DNA of 64,000 nucleotides from Kitasatospora xanthocidica (GCF_014656195.1 NZ_BNBY01000015.1:62001-126000); one strand, 5' to 3'. Counted from the stretch's first letter, positions 30,015 to 39,610 are shown. The notes: generated by a model not told the origin, from the sequence alone. Numbers and translations are program-made.

Positions 30015-31187
30015 ATGTCCGCCATCGGCAGTCAGCTCCTGGAAACCCCCGAGCGCCGGGCCCTGCGCCAGGCCGTCGGCGATCTCGGCCGCCGCTACGG
30101 CTCCACCTACTACCTCGCCAAGGCCCGGGCCGGCGAGCCCGCCGACGAACTGTGGGCGGAGGCCGGCAAGGCCGGCTACCTCGGCGTCAACCTGCCCGCC
30201 GAGTACGGCGGCGGGGGCGGCGGCATCACCGACCTCGCCATCGTCCTGGAGGAACTCGGCACCGCCGGCTGCCCGTTGCTGCTGCTGATCGTCTCCCCGG
30301 CGATCTGCGGCACGGTGATCGCCCGCTACGGCACCGAGGAGCAGAAGCAGCGCTGGCTGCCCGGCCTGGCCGACGGCAGCCGCCGGATGGCCTTCGGCAT
30401 CACCGAGCCGGACGCCGGTTCCAACGCGCACCGGATATCCACCGTGGCCCGCCGCGACGGCGAGGACTGGCTGCTCACCGGCCGCAAGGTGTTCGTCTCC
30501 GGCATCGACCACTGCGACGCGGTGCTGTTCGTGGCCCGCACCGAAGACGCCCGCACCGGCAGGCTCAAGCCCTGTCTGTTCGTCGTCCCGCGCGAGACCC
30601 CGGGGTTCGAGTTCCGGCCGATCCCGATGGAGCTGGTCGCCCCCGAGAAGCAGTTCCAGGTCTTCCTGGACGACGTCCGGCTGCCCGCCGACGCCCTGGT
30701 CGGCGACGAGGACGCGGGCCTGCTCCAGCTGTTCGCGGGCCTCAACCCGGAGCGCGTCCTGACCGCCGCGTTCTCGCTCGGCCTCGCCCGCCAGGCCCTC
30801 GGCAAGGCGGTCGAGTACGCGAAGACCCGTACGGTGTGGTCCACCCCGATCGGCGCCCACCAGGGCCTGGCCCACCCGCTGGCCCAGTGCGCGGTGGAGA
30901 TCGAGCTGGCCCGGCTGATGACCCAGAAGGCCGGGCTGCTCTGCGACGCGGGCGAGGACCTCGCCGCCGGTGAGGCCGCCAACATGGCCAAGTACGCGGC
31001 CGGTGAGGCCGCCGCCCGCACCGTCGACCAGGCGGTGCAGACCCTCGGCGGCAACGGCCTCACCCAGGAGTACGGGCTGGGCGCGCTGCTGGCCGCCACC
31101 CGGGTCGGCCGGGTGGCCCCGGTGAGCCGGGAGATGGTGCTCAACTTCGTCGCCCAGCACACCCTCGGCCTGCCGAAGTCGTACTGA
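30015..31187 (+). CDS. Acyl-CoA dehydrogenase
   Basis: The 390-residue flavoenzyme has the family signatures: FGITEPDAGSN near the flavin, ARTVDQAVQTLGGNGLTQEYG in the C-terminal helical domain, and a late RV...SREMVLNF close. It would introduce an alpha-beta double bond into the acyl-CoA that the carboxylase then accepts, as LiuA or AtuD do. ATG 30015 is preferred because AGGAAGG sits 7 nt upstream. It closes the operon and is convergent with the sortase gene. Confidence 0.9.
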   Translation: MSAIGSQLLETPERRALRQAVGDLGRRYGSTYYLAKARAGEPADELWAEAGKAGYLGVNLPAEYGGGGGGITDLAIVLEELGTAGCPLLLLIVSPAICGTVIARYGTEEQKQRWLPGLADGSRRMAFGITEPDAGSNAHRISTVARRDGEDWLLTGRKVFVSGIDHCDAVLFVARTEDARTGRLKPCLFVVPRETPGFEFRPIPMELVAPEKQFQVFLDDVRLPADALVGDEDAGLLQLFAGLNPERVLTAAFSLGLARQALGKAVEYAKTRTVWSTPIGAHQGLAHPLAQCAVEIELARLMTQKAGLLCDAGEDLAAGEAANMAKYAAGEAAARTVDQAVQTLGGNGLTQEYGLGALLAATRVGRVAPVSREMVLNFVAQHTLGLPKSY

Positions 31188-31206
31188 GTCGCCGGGTCGC
31201 GCTGAG

Positions 31207-31920
31207 TCACCGGGTGGAGGACAGGTGGGCGAACACCACGGTGTTGGCCTCGTACCCGGTCTTCCGGTCGAACTTGCCGCCGCAGGTGATCAGCCGCAGT
31301 TCGGCGCGGTCGGCGCTGCCGCCGCCGTACACCAGGGCGTCCGGGAAGTCCTTCTTCGGGAAGACCTGGACGGAGTCGACGGTGAACACGGCGGTGCGCC
31401 GGTCCTTGCGGGTCACCTCGACGGTGTCGCCGGGGCGCAGCAGTCCGAGCCGGTAGAAGACCGCCGGTCCGGTGCGGTTGTCGGCGTGCCCGACGACGAG
31501 CGCGTTCCCGGCGGCCCCGGGCGCGGCGCCGTCGCGGTACCAGCCGGTCAGGTTGCGCTGCTCCATCGGCGGGGTGGCCAGCTGGCGGGCGGTGGTGAGT
31601 CCGAGGCCGGTGACCGGGGCGTCGACCTTGATCGAGGGGATCCGGATCCTGGTCGGCGGCGAGGCCGGCAGCGGTGGCGCGGCGGGCACCGGTGGCGGGG
31701 TGGGCGCGGCGGCCGGTGCCGGGGTGGGCACGGTGGCCGGTGACGGTGCGGCGGCCGGTGAGGTGGCGGGGACGGGCGGCAGCGGCGGCCCGTTCCGGCC
31801 GGTGGTGCCGTCGTGGACCATCCAGAGGCCGCCCGCCGCTAGCACCAGCGCGGCGACCCCGGCCCGCCAGGGGCCGGAGCCGTCGCGCGGGGCGCGGTGC
31901 GGACGGTCAGGAACCGGCAT
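31207..31920 (-). CDS. Class F sortase
   Basis: The 237-residue protein has an N-terminal membrane anchor (about 20-36), a Pro/Ala-rich stalk (about 45-90), and a sortase domain with catalytic His in VVGHADN, Cys in LITCGG and Arg in FDRKTGY. Class F sortases of actinomycetes attach surface proteins to peptidoglycan; substrates are mostly unknown. It overlaps the upstream Ser/Pro-rich gene by 14 bases, which makes that product its likely partner. Confidence 0.88.
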   Translation of the reverse strand: MPVPDRPHRAPRDGSGPWRAGVAALVLAAGGLWMVHDGTTGRNGPPLPPVPATSPAAAPSPATVPTPAPAAAPTPPPVPAAPPLPASPPTRIRIPSIKVDAPVTGLGLTTARQLATPPMEQRNLTGWYRDGAAPGAAGNALVVGHADNRTGPAVFYRLGLLRPGDTVEVTRKDRRTAVFTVDSVQVFPKKDFPDALVYGGGSADRAELRLITCGGKFDRKTGYEANTVVFAHLSSTR

Positions 31921-32632
31921 TGTGTCCGGGACGGCGGCGCAGCGCGCGGACGCCGAGCCCGCCGGCGCCGACGACCAGGGCGACGCCGCCGATCACCTCG
32001 GCGGCGTTCGCCCCGGAGGTGCCGCCGCCGCCGGTGCCGACCCCGCCGTGCGGGCCGGGTGTGGGCGAGTGGCCGGGCGAGTGGCTGGGCGAGACGCCGG
32101 GGGAGGGGCTGGTGGAGGGTGAACCACTCGGCGAGGGCGAACCGCTGGGCGACGGGGAGCCGCTGGGCGAGGGGGAGCCGCTGGGCGAGGAGGAGGGCGA
32201 GGACGAGGGTGACGAGGTGGCGCAGGAGACGTCGAAGACCTTCTGCTTGGCGTTGCCGGTCTCGCCGACGAACGTCCATTCGAGCTTGTAGTGCCCGTCC
32301 GGAAGGCTGTACGTCTGGGTGGAGCCGGTGCCGTTGGTCAGCACGATCGAGCCGGCCAGCACCAGGGCGTTGCCGGTCGGCGGCTGCTGCGAGATGGTCC
32401 AGCTGACCAGCTGGAGGGTGTCGAAGTTGAAGGCGTCCAGGTAGAACCGGCAGACCTTGGGTTCGTCCCGGGTGTCGTCCACCGGAGTGGTCTCATTGTG
32501 GATCTTGACGTCACCGTTGTCGCCCGGCGCGGCCAGCGCGGCCGGGGCGGCGCCGAGGGTGAGCGCGAGGGCGGCGCCGGCTGCGGCGAGCAGCCGACGG
32601 GCCGGTGGGAGGGGATGGGAGGTGGTGCGCAC
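31907..32632 (-). CDS. Secreted Ser/Pro/Gly-rich surface protein, probable sortase partner
   Basis: The 241-residue product starts at GTG 32632 (GGAG upstream) with a signal peptide cut near ALAAPG. A compact domain (about 38-140; two Cys) is followed by some 55 residues of SPS/PSG repeats, a short Gly/Thr region, one membrane segment (about 210-228) and a basic tail LRRRPG. The layout is that of a wall-sorted protein, but no LPxTG motif is visible before the membrane segment. It is translationally linked to the class F sortase. The function of the globular domain is not recognised. Confidence 0.75.
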   Translation of the reverse strand: MRTTSHPLPPARRLLAAAGAALALTLGAAPAALAAPGDNGDVKIHNETTPVDDTRDEPKVCRFYLDAFNFDTLQLVSWTISQQPPTGNALVLAGSIVLTNGTGSTQTYSLPDGHYKLEWTFVGETGNAKQKVFDVSCATSSPSSSPSSSPSGSPSPSGSPSPSGSPSPSGSPSTSPSPGVSPSHSPGHSPTPGPHGGVGTGGGGTSGANAAEVIGGVALVVGAGGLGVRALRRRPGHNAGS

Positions 32633-32845
32633 GGGGCTGCTCCAGGGTTCTGGGCCGCACCCGGGGGCGGGCGGCCGTGGTCCAACACCGTCGGGGTGGG
32701 CGGCCCCGGGGGCAACCGCGCCACGCGGGCGCCGGCGCCGGTTCCCCACAATGGCCCAGCCTCCCCCCTGACTGTCCGTATGCTCCTGAGCGCGCCCTCG
32801 CAGGTTTTGTTGCAGCGTCAACTTCCTTACTGGAGGCATGCCTTG

Positions 32846-34396
32846 GTGTTCCGAAGCGAGTTCCCGGACGTCCCCGTGGTCGACCTGCCGATCCATGACG
32901 CGGTCCTCGGTGCCGCGGCCCGGTACGGGGACCGGCCGGCCCTGATCGACGGCCTCACCGGGGAGCGGGTCAGCTACGCGCAGCTCGCCGCCGCCGTCGA
33001 GCGGGTCGCCGCCGCCCTGGCCGGATCAGGCCTGACCCGGGGCGACGTGCTCGCCCTCTTCAGCCCCAACTCGACCGCGTACCCGATGGCCTACTACGGC
33101 GCAACCCGGGCCGGCGCCACCGTGACCACGGTGTCCTCGCTGGCCACGCCCGCCGAACTGGCCGGCCAGCTGCGCGACAGCGGCGCCCGCTGGCTGGTCA
33201 CCGTCTCCCCGTTCCTGCCCACCGCCCGTACCGCCGCCGCCCTGCTCGCCGAGGAGGGCCGGCCGCTGACCGAGATCGTCGTGCTGGACGGCGCCGACGG
33301 ACACCGCTCGCTCGCCGACCTGCTGGCCGTCTCCGGTCCCGCCCCCGAGGTGGCCATCGACCCGGGCGAGGACATCGCCGTGCTGCCGTACTCCAGCGGC
33401 ACCACCGGCCTGCCCAAGGGCGTCATGCTCACCCACCGCTCGATCGCCACCAACCTCGCCCAGTGCGACGCCCTCTACCGCCCCGCCGAGGGCGAGCGGG
33501 TGCTGGCCGTCCTGCCCTTCTTCCACATCTACGGCCTCACGGCCCTGCTCAACCAGCCGCTGCGCTGCGGCGCCACCGTGGTCGTGCTGCCCCGCTTCGA
33601 GCTGGAGCAGTTCTGCCGCGCCGTCGAGGAGCACCGGGTGCAGGCCCTGGTGGTGGCGCCGCCGATCGCGCTCGCCCTGGCCAAGCACCCGGTCGTGGAG
33701 CGGTTCGACCTCTCCTCCGTCGAGTACCTGCTGTGCGCCGCCGCCCCGCTGGACCACGAGCTCGCCGCCGCCTGCGCCCGCCGCCTCGGCCTGACGCACC
33801 TGCTCCAGGGCTACGGCATGACCGAGCTGTCCCCGGTCACCCATGTGGTCTCCCCCCGGGAGAGCGAGCCCTCGCGCGGCTCGGTCGGCCGGATGGTCCC
33901 CTCCACCGAACTGCGGATCGCCGCCCTGGACGGCTCCGACGGCGACCTCGGCGCCGGGGAGCGCGGCGAGCTGCTGATCCGCGGCCCCCAGGTGATGAAG
34001 GGCTACCTCGGCCGTCCCTCCGAGACCGCCGCCGTGGTCGACGCCGAGGGCTGGCTGCACACCGGGGACGTCGGCTTCGTGGACGAGCGCGGCTACCTGC
34101 ACATCGTCGACCGGGTCAAGGAGGCCGTGCTGCTCGGTCACCCGCAGATCGCCGACGCCGCCGTGATCGGTGTCCGGGACGCCGACGGCACCGAGTGCCC
34201 CAAGGCCTTCGTGGTCCGCGCCCCCGGCAGCGGCCTGACCGCCGAGGAGGTCACCGGGTACGTCGCCGGACAGGTCGCCCCGTACAAGAAGGTCCGCGCG
34301 GTGGAGTTCGTGGACGCCGTCCCCAAGTCCGCGGCCGGCAAGATCCTCCGCCGCGAACTGCGCGCCCGCGAGGCCGCGCGCGCCGCCGTCGGCTGA
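32846..34396 (+). CDS. 4-coumarate-CoA ligase-like AMP-binding protein with motif A8 deleted
   Basis: The 516-residue protein has an adenylation domain with the phosphate loop YSSGTTGLPKG, FFHIYG, QGYGMTELSP, the WLHTGD motif and the C-terminal KSAAGKILRR lysine. The stretch that normally follows DRVKE (about 15 residues including KYKGxQVxPAELE, motif A8) is missing in frame near 34122, so the text goes from VKE directly to AVLLGHP. That hairpin is needed for the thioester step, so CoA ligation is probably lost or altered. Start GTG 32846 (or TTG 32843) follows GGAGG. It lies upstream of a TetR gene. Confidence 0.85.
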   Translation: MFRSEFPDVPVVDLPIHDAVLGAAARYGDRPALIDGLTGERVSYAQLAAAVERVAAALAGSGLTRGDVLALFSPNSTAYPMAYYGATRAGATVTTVSSLATPAELAGQLRDSGARWLVTVSPFLPTARTAAALLAEEGRPLTEIVVLDGADGHRSLADLLAVSGPAPEVAIDPGEDIAVLPYSSGTTGLPKGVMLTHRSIATNLAQCDALYRPAEGERVLAVLPFFHIYGLTALLNQPLRCGATVVVLPRFELEQFCRAVEEHRVQALVVAPPIALALAKHPVVERFDLSSVEYLLCAAAPLDHELAAACARRLGLTHLLQGYGMTELSPVTHVVSPRESEPSRGSVGRMVPSTELRIAALDGSDGDLGAGERGELLIRGPQVMKGYLGRPSETAAVVDAEGWLHTGDVGFVDERGYLHIVDRVKEAVLLGHPQIADAAVIGVRDADGTECPKAFVVRAPGSGLTAEEVTGYVAGQVAPYKKVRAVEFVDAVPKSAAGKILRRELRAREAARAAVG

Positions 34397-34492
34397 GCCC
34401 GCCGCCGACCGGCACCGGGCCCGCCGTTCGACCGGTACCGCGCCCGCCGTCCGACCGGCGCCGGGCCCGCCGCCGACCGGAGTGGACGGGCC
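34397..34492 (+). repeat. Short imperfect tandem repeats between ligase and TetR genes
   Basis: Units built on GGGCCCGCCG...CGACCGG recur about four times with a 24-27 base period. They are not coding and have no recognisable regulatory form. Confidence 0.5.
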
Positions 34493-34569
34493 CCGGCGGG
34501 CGCGGACCGGTGCCCGTCTGTGAGGATCGACCCGCCGCGCCCCCACCGGAACAGGAGCCGCCCGCAGCC

Positions 34570-35190
34570 ATGACCAGCCACGCCACCGCCCGCACCCCCC
34601 AGCAGGACCGCAGCCGCGCCACCCGGGCCCGGCTGCTCGCGGCGGCCGTGGACTGCCTGGCCGAGCTCGGCTGGAACGGCTCCACCGTCAGCGTCGTCGC
34701 CGAGCGGGCCGGGGTCTCCCGGGGCGCCGCCCAGCACCACTTCCCGACCCGCGAGGACCTCTTCACCGCGGCCGTCGAGCACGTCACCGCCGAGCGGCTG
34801 GCCGCCGTCCGCGCCCACGCGGACGAGCTGCCGGCCGCCGGCCCCGACCGCACCCGCGCCGTGGTCGACATGATCGTCCGCCTCTACACCGGCCCGCTGT
34901 TCCGCGCCGCCCTGCACCTGTGGACCGCCGCCGCCACCGAGCAGGCCCTGCGCGAGCGGATCATCACGCTCGAGGGTCACGTCGGCCGGGAGGCCCACCG
35001 GGCCGCCGTGGAATTCCTGGACGCCGACGAGAGCAGGCCGGGCGTACGCGAATCGGTGCAGGCCACGCTGGACCTCGCGCGCGGGCTGGGACTGGCCAAC
35101 CTGCTCACCGACGACAGCCTCCGACGATCCGGAGTGATCCGGCAGTGGGCGGGCGTTCTTGAGGGTACGCTGCGCCCGGTACGCCCATGA
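34570..35190 (+). CDS. TetR-family regulator
   Basis: The 206-residue protein has an N-terminal TetR helix-turn-helix (about 15-65: LLAAAVDCLAELGW, VSVVAERAGVSRGAAQHHF) and a C-terminal ligand domain. It follows the acyl-CoA ligase-like gene on the same strand, and related regulators control branched-chain or aromatic acyl-CoA catabolism; control of this neighbourhood is inferred. AGGAG lies 10 nt before ATG 34570. No clear palindrome was found upstream. Confidence 0.88.
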   Translation: MTSHATARTPQQDRSRATRARLLAAAVDCLAELGWNGSTVSVVAERAGVSRGAAQHHFPTREDLFTAAVEHVTAERLAAVRAHADELPAAGPDRTRAVVDMIVRLYTGPLFRAALHLWTAAATEQALRERIITLEGHVGREAHRAAVEFLDADESRPGVRESVQATLDLARGLGLANLLTDDSLRRSGVIRQWAGVLEGTLRPVRP

Positions 35191-35338
35191 CGCCCGTACA
35201 CCGGGAGCGACCGGGAAACCCCTGACCAAGGGGTCGCCGGGCGGCCGATGTCCGTGCAGTCTGGAGAAGAATCCCGGCCGGAACGGACCGCGAGGCCCAC
35301 CCGGCCGGGCACGAGCCGAACCGGGGTGCTGCCTGATC

Positions 35339-37876
35339 ATGCACGGACACGAGTGGGACGCGACCGACGCCGCCGACCCTGCCCCGGGCCGCACTCCGGC
35401 CCGTCCCGGTCCCGTGGGCACGAGTCCCACAGGCACGAGTCCGGAAGGCACGAGCCCCGCAGTCACGACACGTTCCGAAGGTCACCGGCTCGTCCCGCTC
35501 GCCACGGCCCTGCTCCAGGGCGACGGCCTGATCCTGCACTGGAGCGAGGACGCCGAGGCGCTGCTCGGCTACACCTCCGAGGAGGCCGTCGGCAGTCACG
35601 CCGCCCAGCTGCTCACCACCGGCGGCGACCGCACCGAGGTGCTGGGCCTCTTCGAACGGATCATGGGCGGCACCGGCTGGTCCGGGGTCTTCCCGGTCCG
35701 TCACCGCGACGGCCACACCGTGGACCTGGAGTTCCGCACCCACCCCATCGCCGGCCCGGGCGGCACCCTGCTGCTCCTCGCCACCGCCTCCGACACCCGC
35801 GCCGTGCACGCCGTCGAGGCCGACCTCGCGGTGCTGGACGGCATCTTCGGCCGCTCCCCGATCGGCATGGCCGTCTACGACACCGACCTGCGCTACGTGC
35901 GGATCAACGAGGCGCTGGCCCGGATGAACGGCGTGCCGGTCGCCGCGCACCTCGGCCGCCGGATATCCGCCGTCCTGCCCGGCATCAACAGCGCCGAGAT
36001 CGAGCAGACCATGCGGCAGGTGCTGAAGACCGGCAAGCCCGTGGTGGACGCCCGCTCGCACGGCCGCGTTCCCGGCGACCCCAAGCGGGACCGCGCCTGG
36101 TCCGCCTCCTACTTCCGCCTGGAGGACCCCAGCGGCCGGGTCTTCGGCGTCTGTTCCTCCATCATCGACGTCACCGAGCGCTCCCAGGCCGAGGCCCGCG
36201 CCGCCCGGGCCCAGGAGCGGCTCGCCACCATCGCCGAGGCCACCGCCCGGATCGGTACCACCCTCGACCTCCAGCGCACCGCCGAGGAGCTGATCGAGGC
36301 CGTCGTCCCCCGGTTCGCCGACTTCGCCACCGTCGACCTGCTGGAGCCGGTGCTGCGCGGCTCCGAGCCCACCGCGATCCCCGCCGACCGGACCGTCACC
36401 CTGCGCGCCGTCGCCGTCGGGGAGGAGTACGAGACCGGCCTCGCGCACGCCGTGGACGTCGTCGGCGAGACCTCCGAGTACGCCCCCGACCGCAGCTACA
36501 CCCAGTGCCTGCGCAGCGGGAAGCCGCTGCTGCGGGCCCACGTGGACGAGGAGGTGCTGCGCGGGCTGGTCTCCAGCGAGGACCGGGTCGCCCCCGGGAT
36601 GGCGGCGGGCATCCACTCGTACCTGATGGTGCCGATCACCGCCCGGGGCATGGTGCTCGGCGGCTCCGAGTTCATCCGGATGCGCAACCCCGAGCCGTTC
36701 ACCGACGCCGACGTCGCCCTCGCCGAGGAACTGGTCGCCCGCACCGCGCTGGCGCTCGACAACGCCCGGCTCTACCGCCGCGAGCGGGAGACCGCCCTCA
36801 CTCTGCAGCGCAGCCTGCTGCCGCAGGAGGTGCACCGCACCCTCGGACTGGAGATCGCCTACCGCTACCTGCCCAGCAGCGTGACCAGCGAGGTCGGCGG
36901 CGACTGGTTCGACGTGGTCCCGCTGTCCTGCGGGCGGGTCGCCCTGGTGGTCGGCGACGTGATGGGCCACGGCATCCGGGCCGCCGCCACGATGGGCCAG
37001 CTGCGCACCGTCGCCCGGACCCTCGCCACCCTCGACATGCCGCCCGAGCAGGTCCTCACCCGGCTGGACGAGACCGCCTCGGGAATCGGCGAGGGCCAGT
37101 TCGCCACCTGCATCTGCGCGGTCTACGACCCGCTGGAGCGCACCGTCCAGGTGGCCTCGGCCGGGCACCTGCCGCCGGTCCGGGTCGCCCCCGACGGCAC
37201 CGCCGAGAAGGTCGAGGTGCCGCCCGGCGTGCCGCTGGGCGTGGGCGGGGTGGCCTTCGAGTCCATCGAGTTCGCCATCCCCGAGGGCGGCATGGTCGCG
37301 CTGTACACCGACGGCCTGGTCGAGCGGCGCGGCCAGGACCTGGACGACGGGATCGACCTGCTGGCCCGCACGCTCTCCGGGCCCGGCCGGACCCTGGAGG
37401 AGAACTGCGACGCCGTGCTGGCCGCTCTGGTCACCGACGGCACCGAGGACGACATCGCGATGATCATGGCGCGGGTGCTGCCGCTGCCCGCCGACCGGAT
37501 CGCCACCCTCCCGCTCAGCGGCGGCGGCCGGCTGCCCGGGCGGGCCCGCCGCTTCACCCGGGCCACCCTGGAGGCCTGGAACCTGACCGCGCTCACCGAC
37601 TACGCCGAGCTGCTGGTCAGCGAGCTGGTCACGAACGCCCTGCTGCACGCCGACGCCCCGCGCCGGCTGCGGCTCTTCCGCGACCGGGTGCTCACCGTCG
37701 AGGTCTCCGACGCCGGCGGCCAGACCCCGCAGCTGCGTCCCTTCGCCGAGCAGGACGAGGGCGGGCGGGGGATGTTCCTGGTCAGCGAGCTGGCGCAGCG
37801 CTGGGGCAGCCGGCTCACCCGGGACGGCAAGGTCGTCTGGGCCGAGCTGGAGCTGCCCTTCGGGGCGAGGCAGTAG
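35339..37876 (+). CDS. PAS-PAS-GAF-SpoIIE phosphatase-HATPase regulator
   Basis: The 845-residue protein contains two PAS regions (about 55-160 and 168-285), a GAF domain (about 300-480), a PP2C-type SpoIIE phosphatase domain (about 485-720; LQRSLLP, GGDWFDV, VGDVMGHG, LYTDGLVERRG) and a C-terminal histidine-kinase-like ATPase (about 725-845; ELVTNALLHA). Such proteins set the phosphorylation of anti-anti-sigma factors and so govern alternative sigma factors. The fusion of phosphatase and anti-sigma-kinase-like domains is common in Streptomyces. ATG 35339 is the first in-frame start after a gap with a small hairpin. Confidence 0.9.
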   Translation: MHGHEWDATDAADPAPGRTPARPGPVGTSPTGTSPEGTSPAVTTRSEGHRLVPLATALLQGDGLILHWSEDAEALLGYTSEEAVGSHAAQLLTTGGDRTEVLGLFERIMGGTGWSGVFPVRHRDGHTVDLEFRTHPIAGPGGTLLLLATASDTRAVHAVEADLAVLDGIFGRSPIGMAVYDTDLRYVRINEALARMNGVPVAAHLGRRISAVLPGINSAEIEQTMRQVLKTGKPVVDARSHGRVPGDPKRDRAWSASYFRLEDPSGRVFGVCSSIIDVTERSQAEARAARAQERLATIAEATARIGTTLDLQRTAEELIEAVVPRFADFATVDLLEPVLRGSEPTAIPADRTVTLRAVAVGEEYETGLAHAVDVVGETSEYAPDRSYTQCLRSGKPLLRAHVDEEVLRGLVSSEDRVAPGMAAGIHSYLMVPITARGMVLGGSEFIRMRNPEPFTDADVALAEELVARTALALDNARLYRRERETALTLQRSLLPQEVHRTLGLEIAYRYLPSSVTSEVGGDWFDVVPLSCGRVALVVGDVMGHGIRAAATMGQLRTVARTLATLDMPPEQVLTRLDETASGIGEGQFATCICAVYDPLERTVQVASAGHLPPVRVAPDGTAEKVEVPPGVPLGVGGVAFESIEFAIPEGGMVALYTDGLVERRGQDLDDGIDLLARTLSGPGRTLEENCDAVLAALVTDGTEDDIAMIMARVLPLPADRIATLPLSGGGRLPGRARRFTRATLEAWNLTALTDYAELLVSELVTNALLHADAPRRLRLFRDRVLTVEVSDAGGQTPQLRPFAEQDEGGRGMFLVSELAQRWGSRLTRDGKVVWAELELPFGARQ

Positions 37877-37946
37877 CGGGCGGACCCGCCGGTTCAGCCG
37901 GACCGGTCGGACCCGGCGGAACAACCGGAACGGTCGGCCGGAAAAC

Positions 37947-37983
37947 GGAAACGGCCGTTCTCGTCAGGAGAACGGCCGTTCCG
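37947..37983. terminator. Bidirectional hairpin terminator
   Basis: Arms AACGGCCGTTCTC and its complement enclose GTCAG between two convergent genes (the SpoIIE-type gene and the MFS gene). It can serve both directions. Confidence 0.75.
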
Positions 37984-37996
37984 TAGGGGGAGCGGG

Positions 37997-39610
37997 TCAC
38001 GCGCGGACGGTCTCCGACGCCTCCGACTCCTCGGACGTCTTCGCGACCTCCGCGACCTCCGCGACCTCAGAGGCCCCCGAGGCCGCGACGGGCGTCCCCG
38101 CCGCCGCGCCCGGCCCGGACAGCCCGCGCAGCAGCCGCCAGGCCATCACGGCCGCGCCGACCAGCAGGGCCGCGGCCAGCAGCCCGGCGCTGTTCATGCC
38201 GCTGACGAAGACCTGCTTGGCGCTCGCCAGCAGCGGCTGCGCCAGCTCCGGCGAGAGCCCCTGCGCGGCCTCGACCGCCGAGCCCAGCGACTCGCCGGCC
38301 CGGGCGGCGACCGCCGGGTCCGTCCCGGCCGGGACGGCCAGCCCGTTCGCGTAGATCGAGCCGACCACCGAGCCGACCAGGGCGATGCCGAGCGCGGTGC
38401 CCAGCTCGTACGCCGTCTCGGAGACCGCCGAGGCGGCCCCGGCCTTGTCGGCGGGCGCGGCGCTCAGCACCAGGTCGGCGCCGAGCGTGTAGACCACGCC
38501 CTCGGCCGTCCCGACCAGCAGGAAGGAGGCGGCCAGCATCAGGTAGGTGGTGTCCTGCCCCAGCCAGCCGAGCACGCCGACGCCCAGACCCATCGCCAGC
38601 AGACAGGCCGTCAGCGCCCCGCGGGCGCCGAAGCGGCGGGCCACCCGGGCGGTCAGCAGACCGCCGACCACCGAGCCGGCGAAGGCCGGCAGCTCGGCCA
38701 GGCCGGCCTGCAGCGGCTGGTAGCCGCGGACCAGCTGCAGGTACTGCGAGACCACGAAGATCACACCGGAGAGCCCGACCAGGGAGATCGCCGAGGCCGA
38801 GACCGCCGCCGTGAACCGCCGGTCGCGGAACAGCCGGACGTCGAGCAGCGGGGTCTCCAGCCGCAGCTGGCGGCGGACGAAGACGGTCAGCGCGGCGGCG
38901 CCCAGCGCGAAGGTGACCGGGACGTCCCAGCGGCCGACGCCGTGCGCGGCGGCCTCCTTGACCGCGTAGACCACGCCGATCACCCCGGCCAGCGACAGGA
39001 GGACGCTCAGCACGTCCCAGCGGCCCGGCTTGGGGTCCTTGGACTCCGGCAGCAGCCAGAAGCCGAGGCCCAGCAGCAGGAGCAGCACCGGGATGTTCAT
39101 CAGGAACACCGAACCCCACCAGAAGTGCTCCAGCAGCGCCCCGCCGACCACCGGCCCGAGCGCGGCGCCGGCGGTCGCGGCCGCGCCCCAGATGCCGATC
39201 GCGGTGGCCCGCTCCCGGTCGTCCGGGAAGAGGCCGCGGATCAGCGACAGGGTGGAGGGCATGATCGTCGCCCCGGCGACGCCGAGCAGGGCGCGGGCCA
39301 CGATCAGCCAGCCCGCGCTGGGCGCGTAGGCGGCCAGCAGCGAGGCGGCGCCGAAGGCGGTGGCACCGGCCAGCAGCAGCTTCTTGCGGCCGATCCGGTC
39401 GCTCAGCGCGCCCATGCTGACCAGCAGGCCGGCCAGGACGAAGGAGTAGGAGTCGCCGATCCAGAGCAGCTGGGTGCCGCTGGGGCGCAGCGTCTCGCTG
39501 ATCGACGGGATGGCGAGGGAGAGGACGGTCGCGTCCAGCGCGACCACGGTCACGGCCAGGACGAGGACGGCGAGGCCGGTCCAGCGCTGGCGGGCGGTCA
39601 GGGAACTCAT
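37997..39610 (-). CDS. MFS multidrug transporter, DHA2 (14-TMS) type
   Basis: The 537-residue permease has about 14 hydrophobic segments and DHA2 motifs: LDATVLSLAIPSI in the first helix, GALSDRIGRKK in the first loop and GxLGPVVGGALLEHF in helix 5. It would export drugs by proton antiport. A Glu/Ala/Ser-rich acidic tail ends the protein. Its start overlaps the TetR stop by 4 bases (ATGA), so the two are one operon under the TetR operator at 40278. Confidence 0.92.
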   Translation of the reverse strand: MSSLTARQRWTGLAVLVLAVTVVALDATVLSLAIPSISETLRPSGTQLLWIGDSYSFVLAGLLVSMGALSDRIGRKKLLLAGATAFGAASLLAAYAPSAGWLIVARALLGVAGATIMPSTLSLIRGLFPDDRERATAIGIWGAAATAGAALGPVVGGALLEHFWWGSVFLMNIPVLLLLLGLGFWLLPESKDPKPGRWDVLSVLLSLAGVIGVVYAVKEAAAHGVGRWDVPVTFALGAAALTVFVRRQLRLETPLLDVRLFRDRRFTAAVSASAISLVGLSGVIFVVSQYLQLVRGYQPLQAGLAELPAFAGSVVGGLLTARVARRFGARGALTACLLAMGLGVGVLGWLGQDTTYLMLAASFLLVGTAEGVVYTLGADLVLSAAPADKAGAASAVSETAYELGTALGIALVGSVVGSIYANGLAVPAGTDPAVAARAGESLGSAVEAAQGLSPELAQPLLASAKQVFVSGMNSAGLLAAALLVGAAVMAWRLLRGLSGPGAAAGTPVAASGASEVAEVAEVAKTSEESEASETVRA

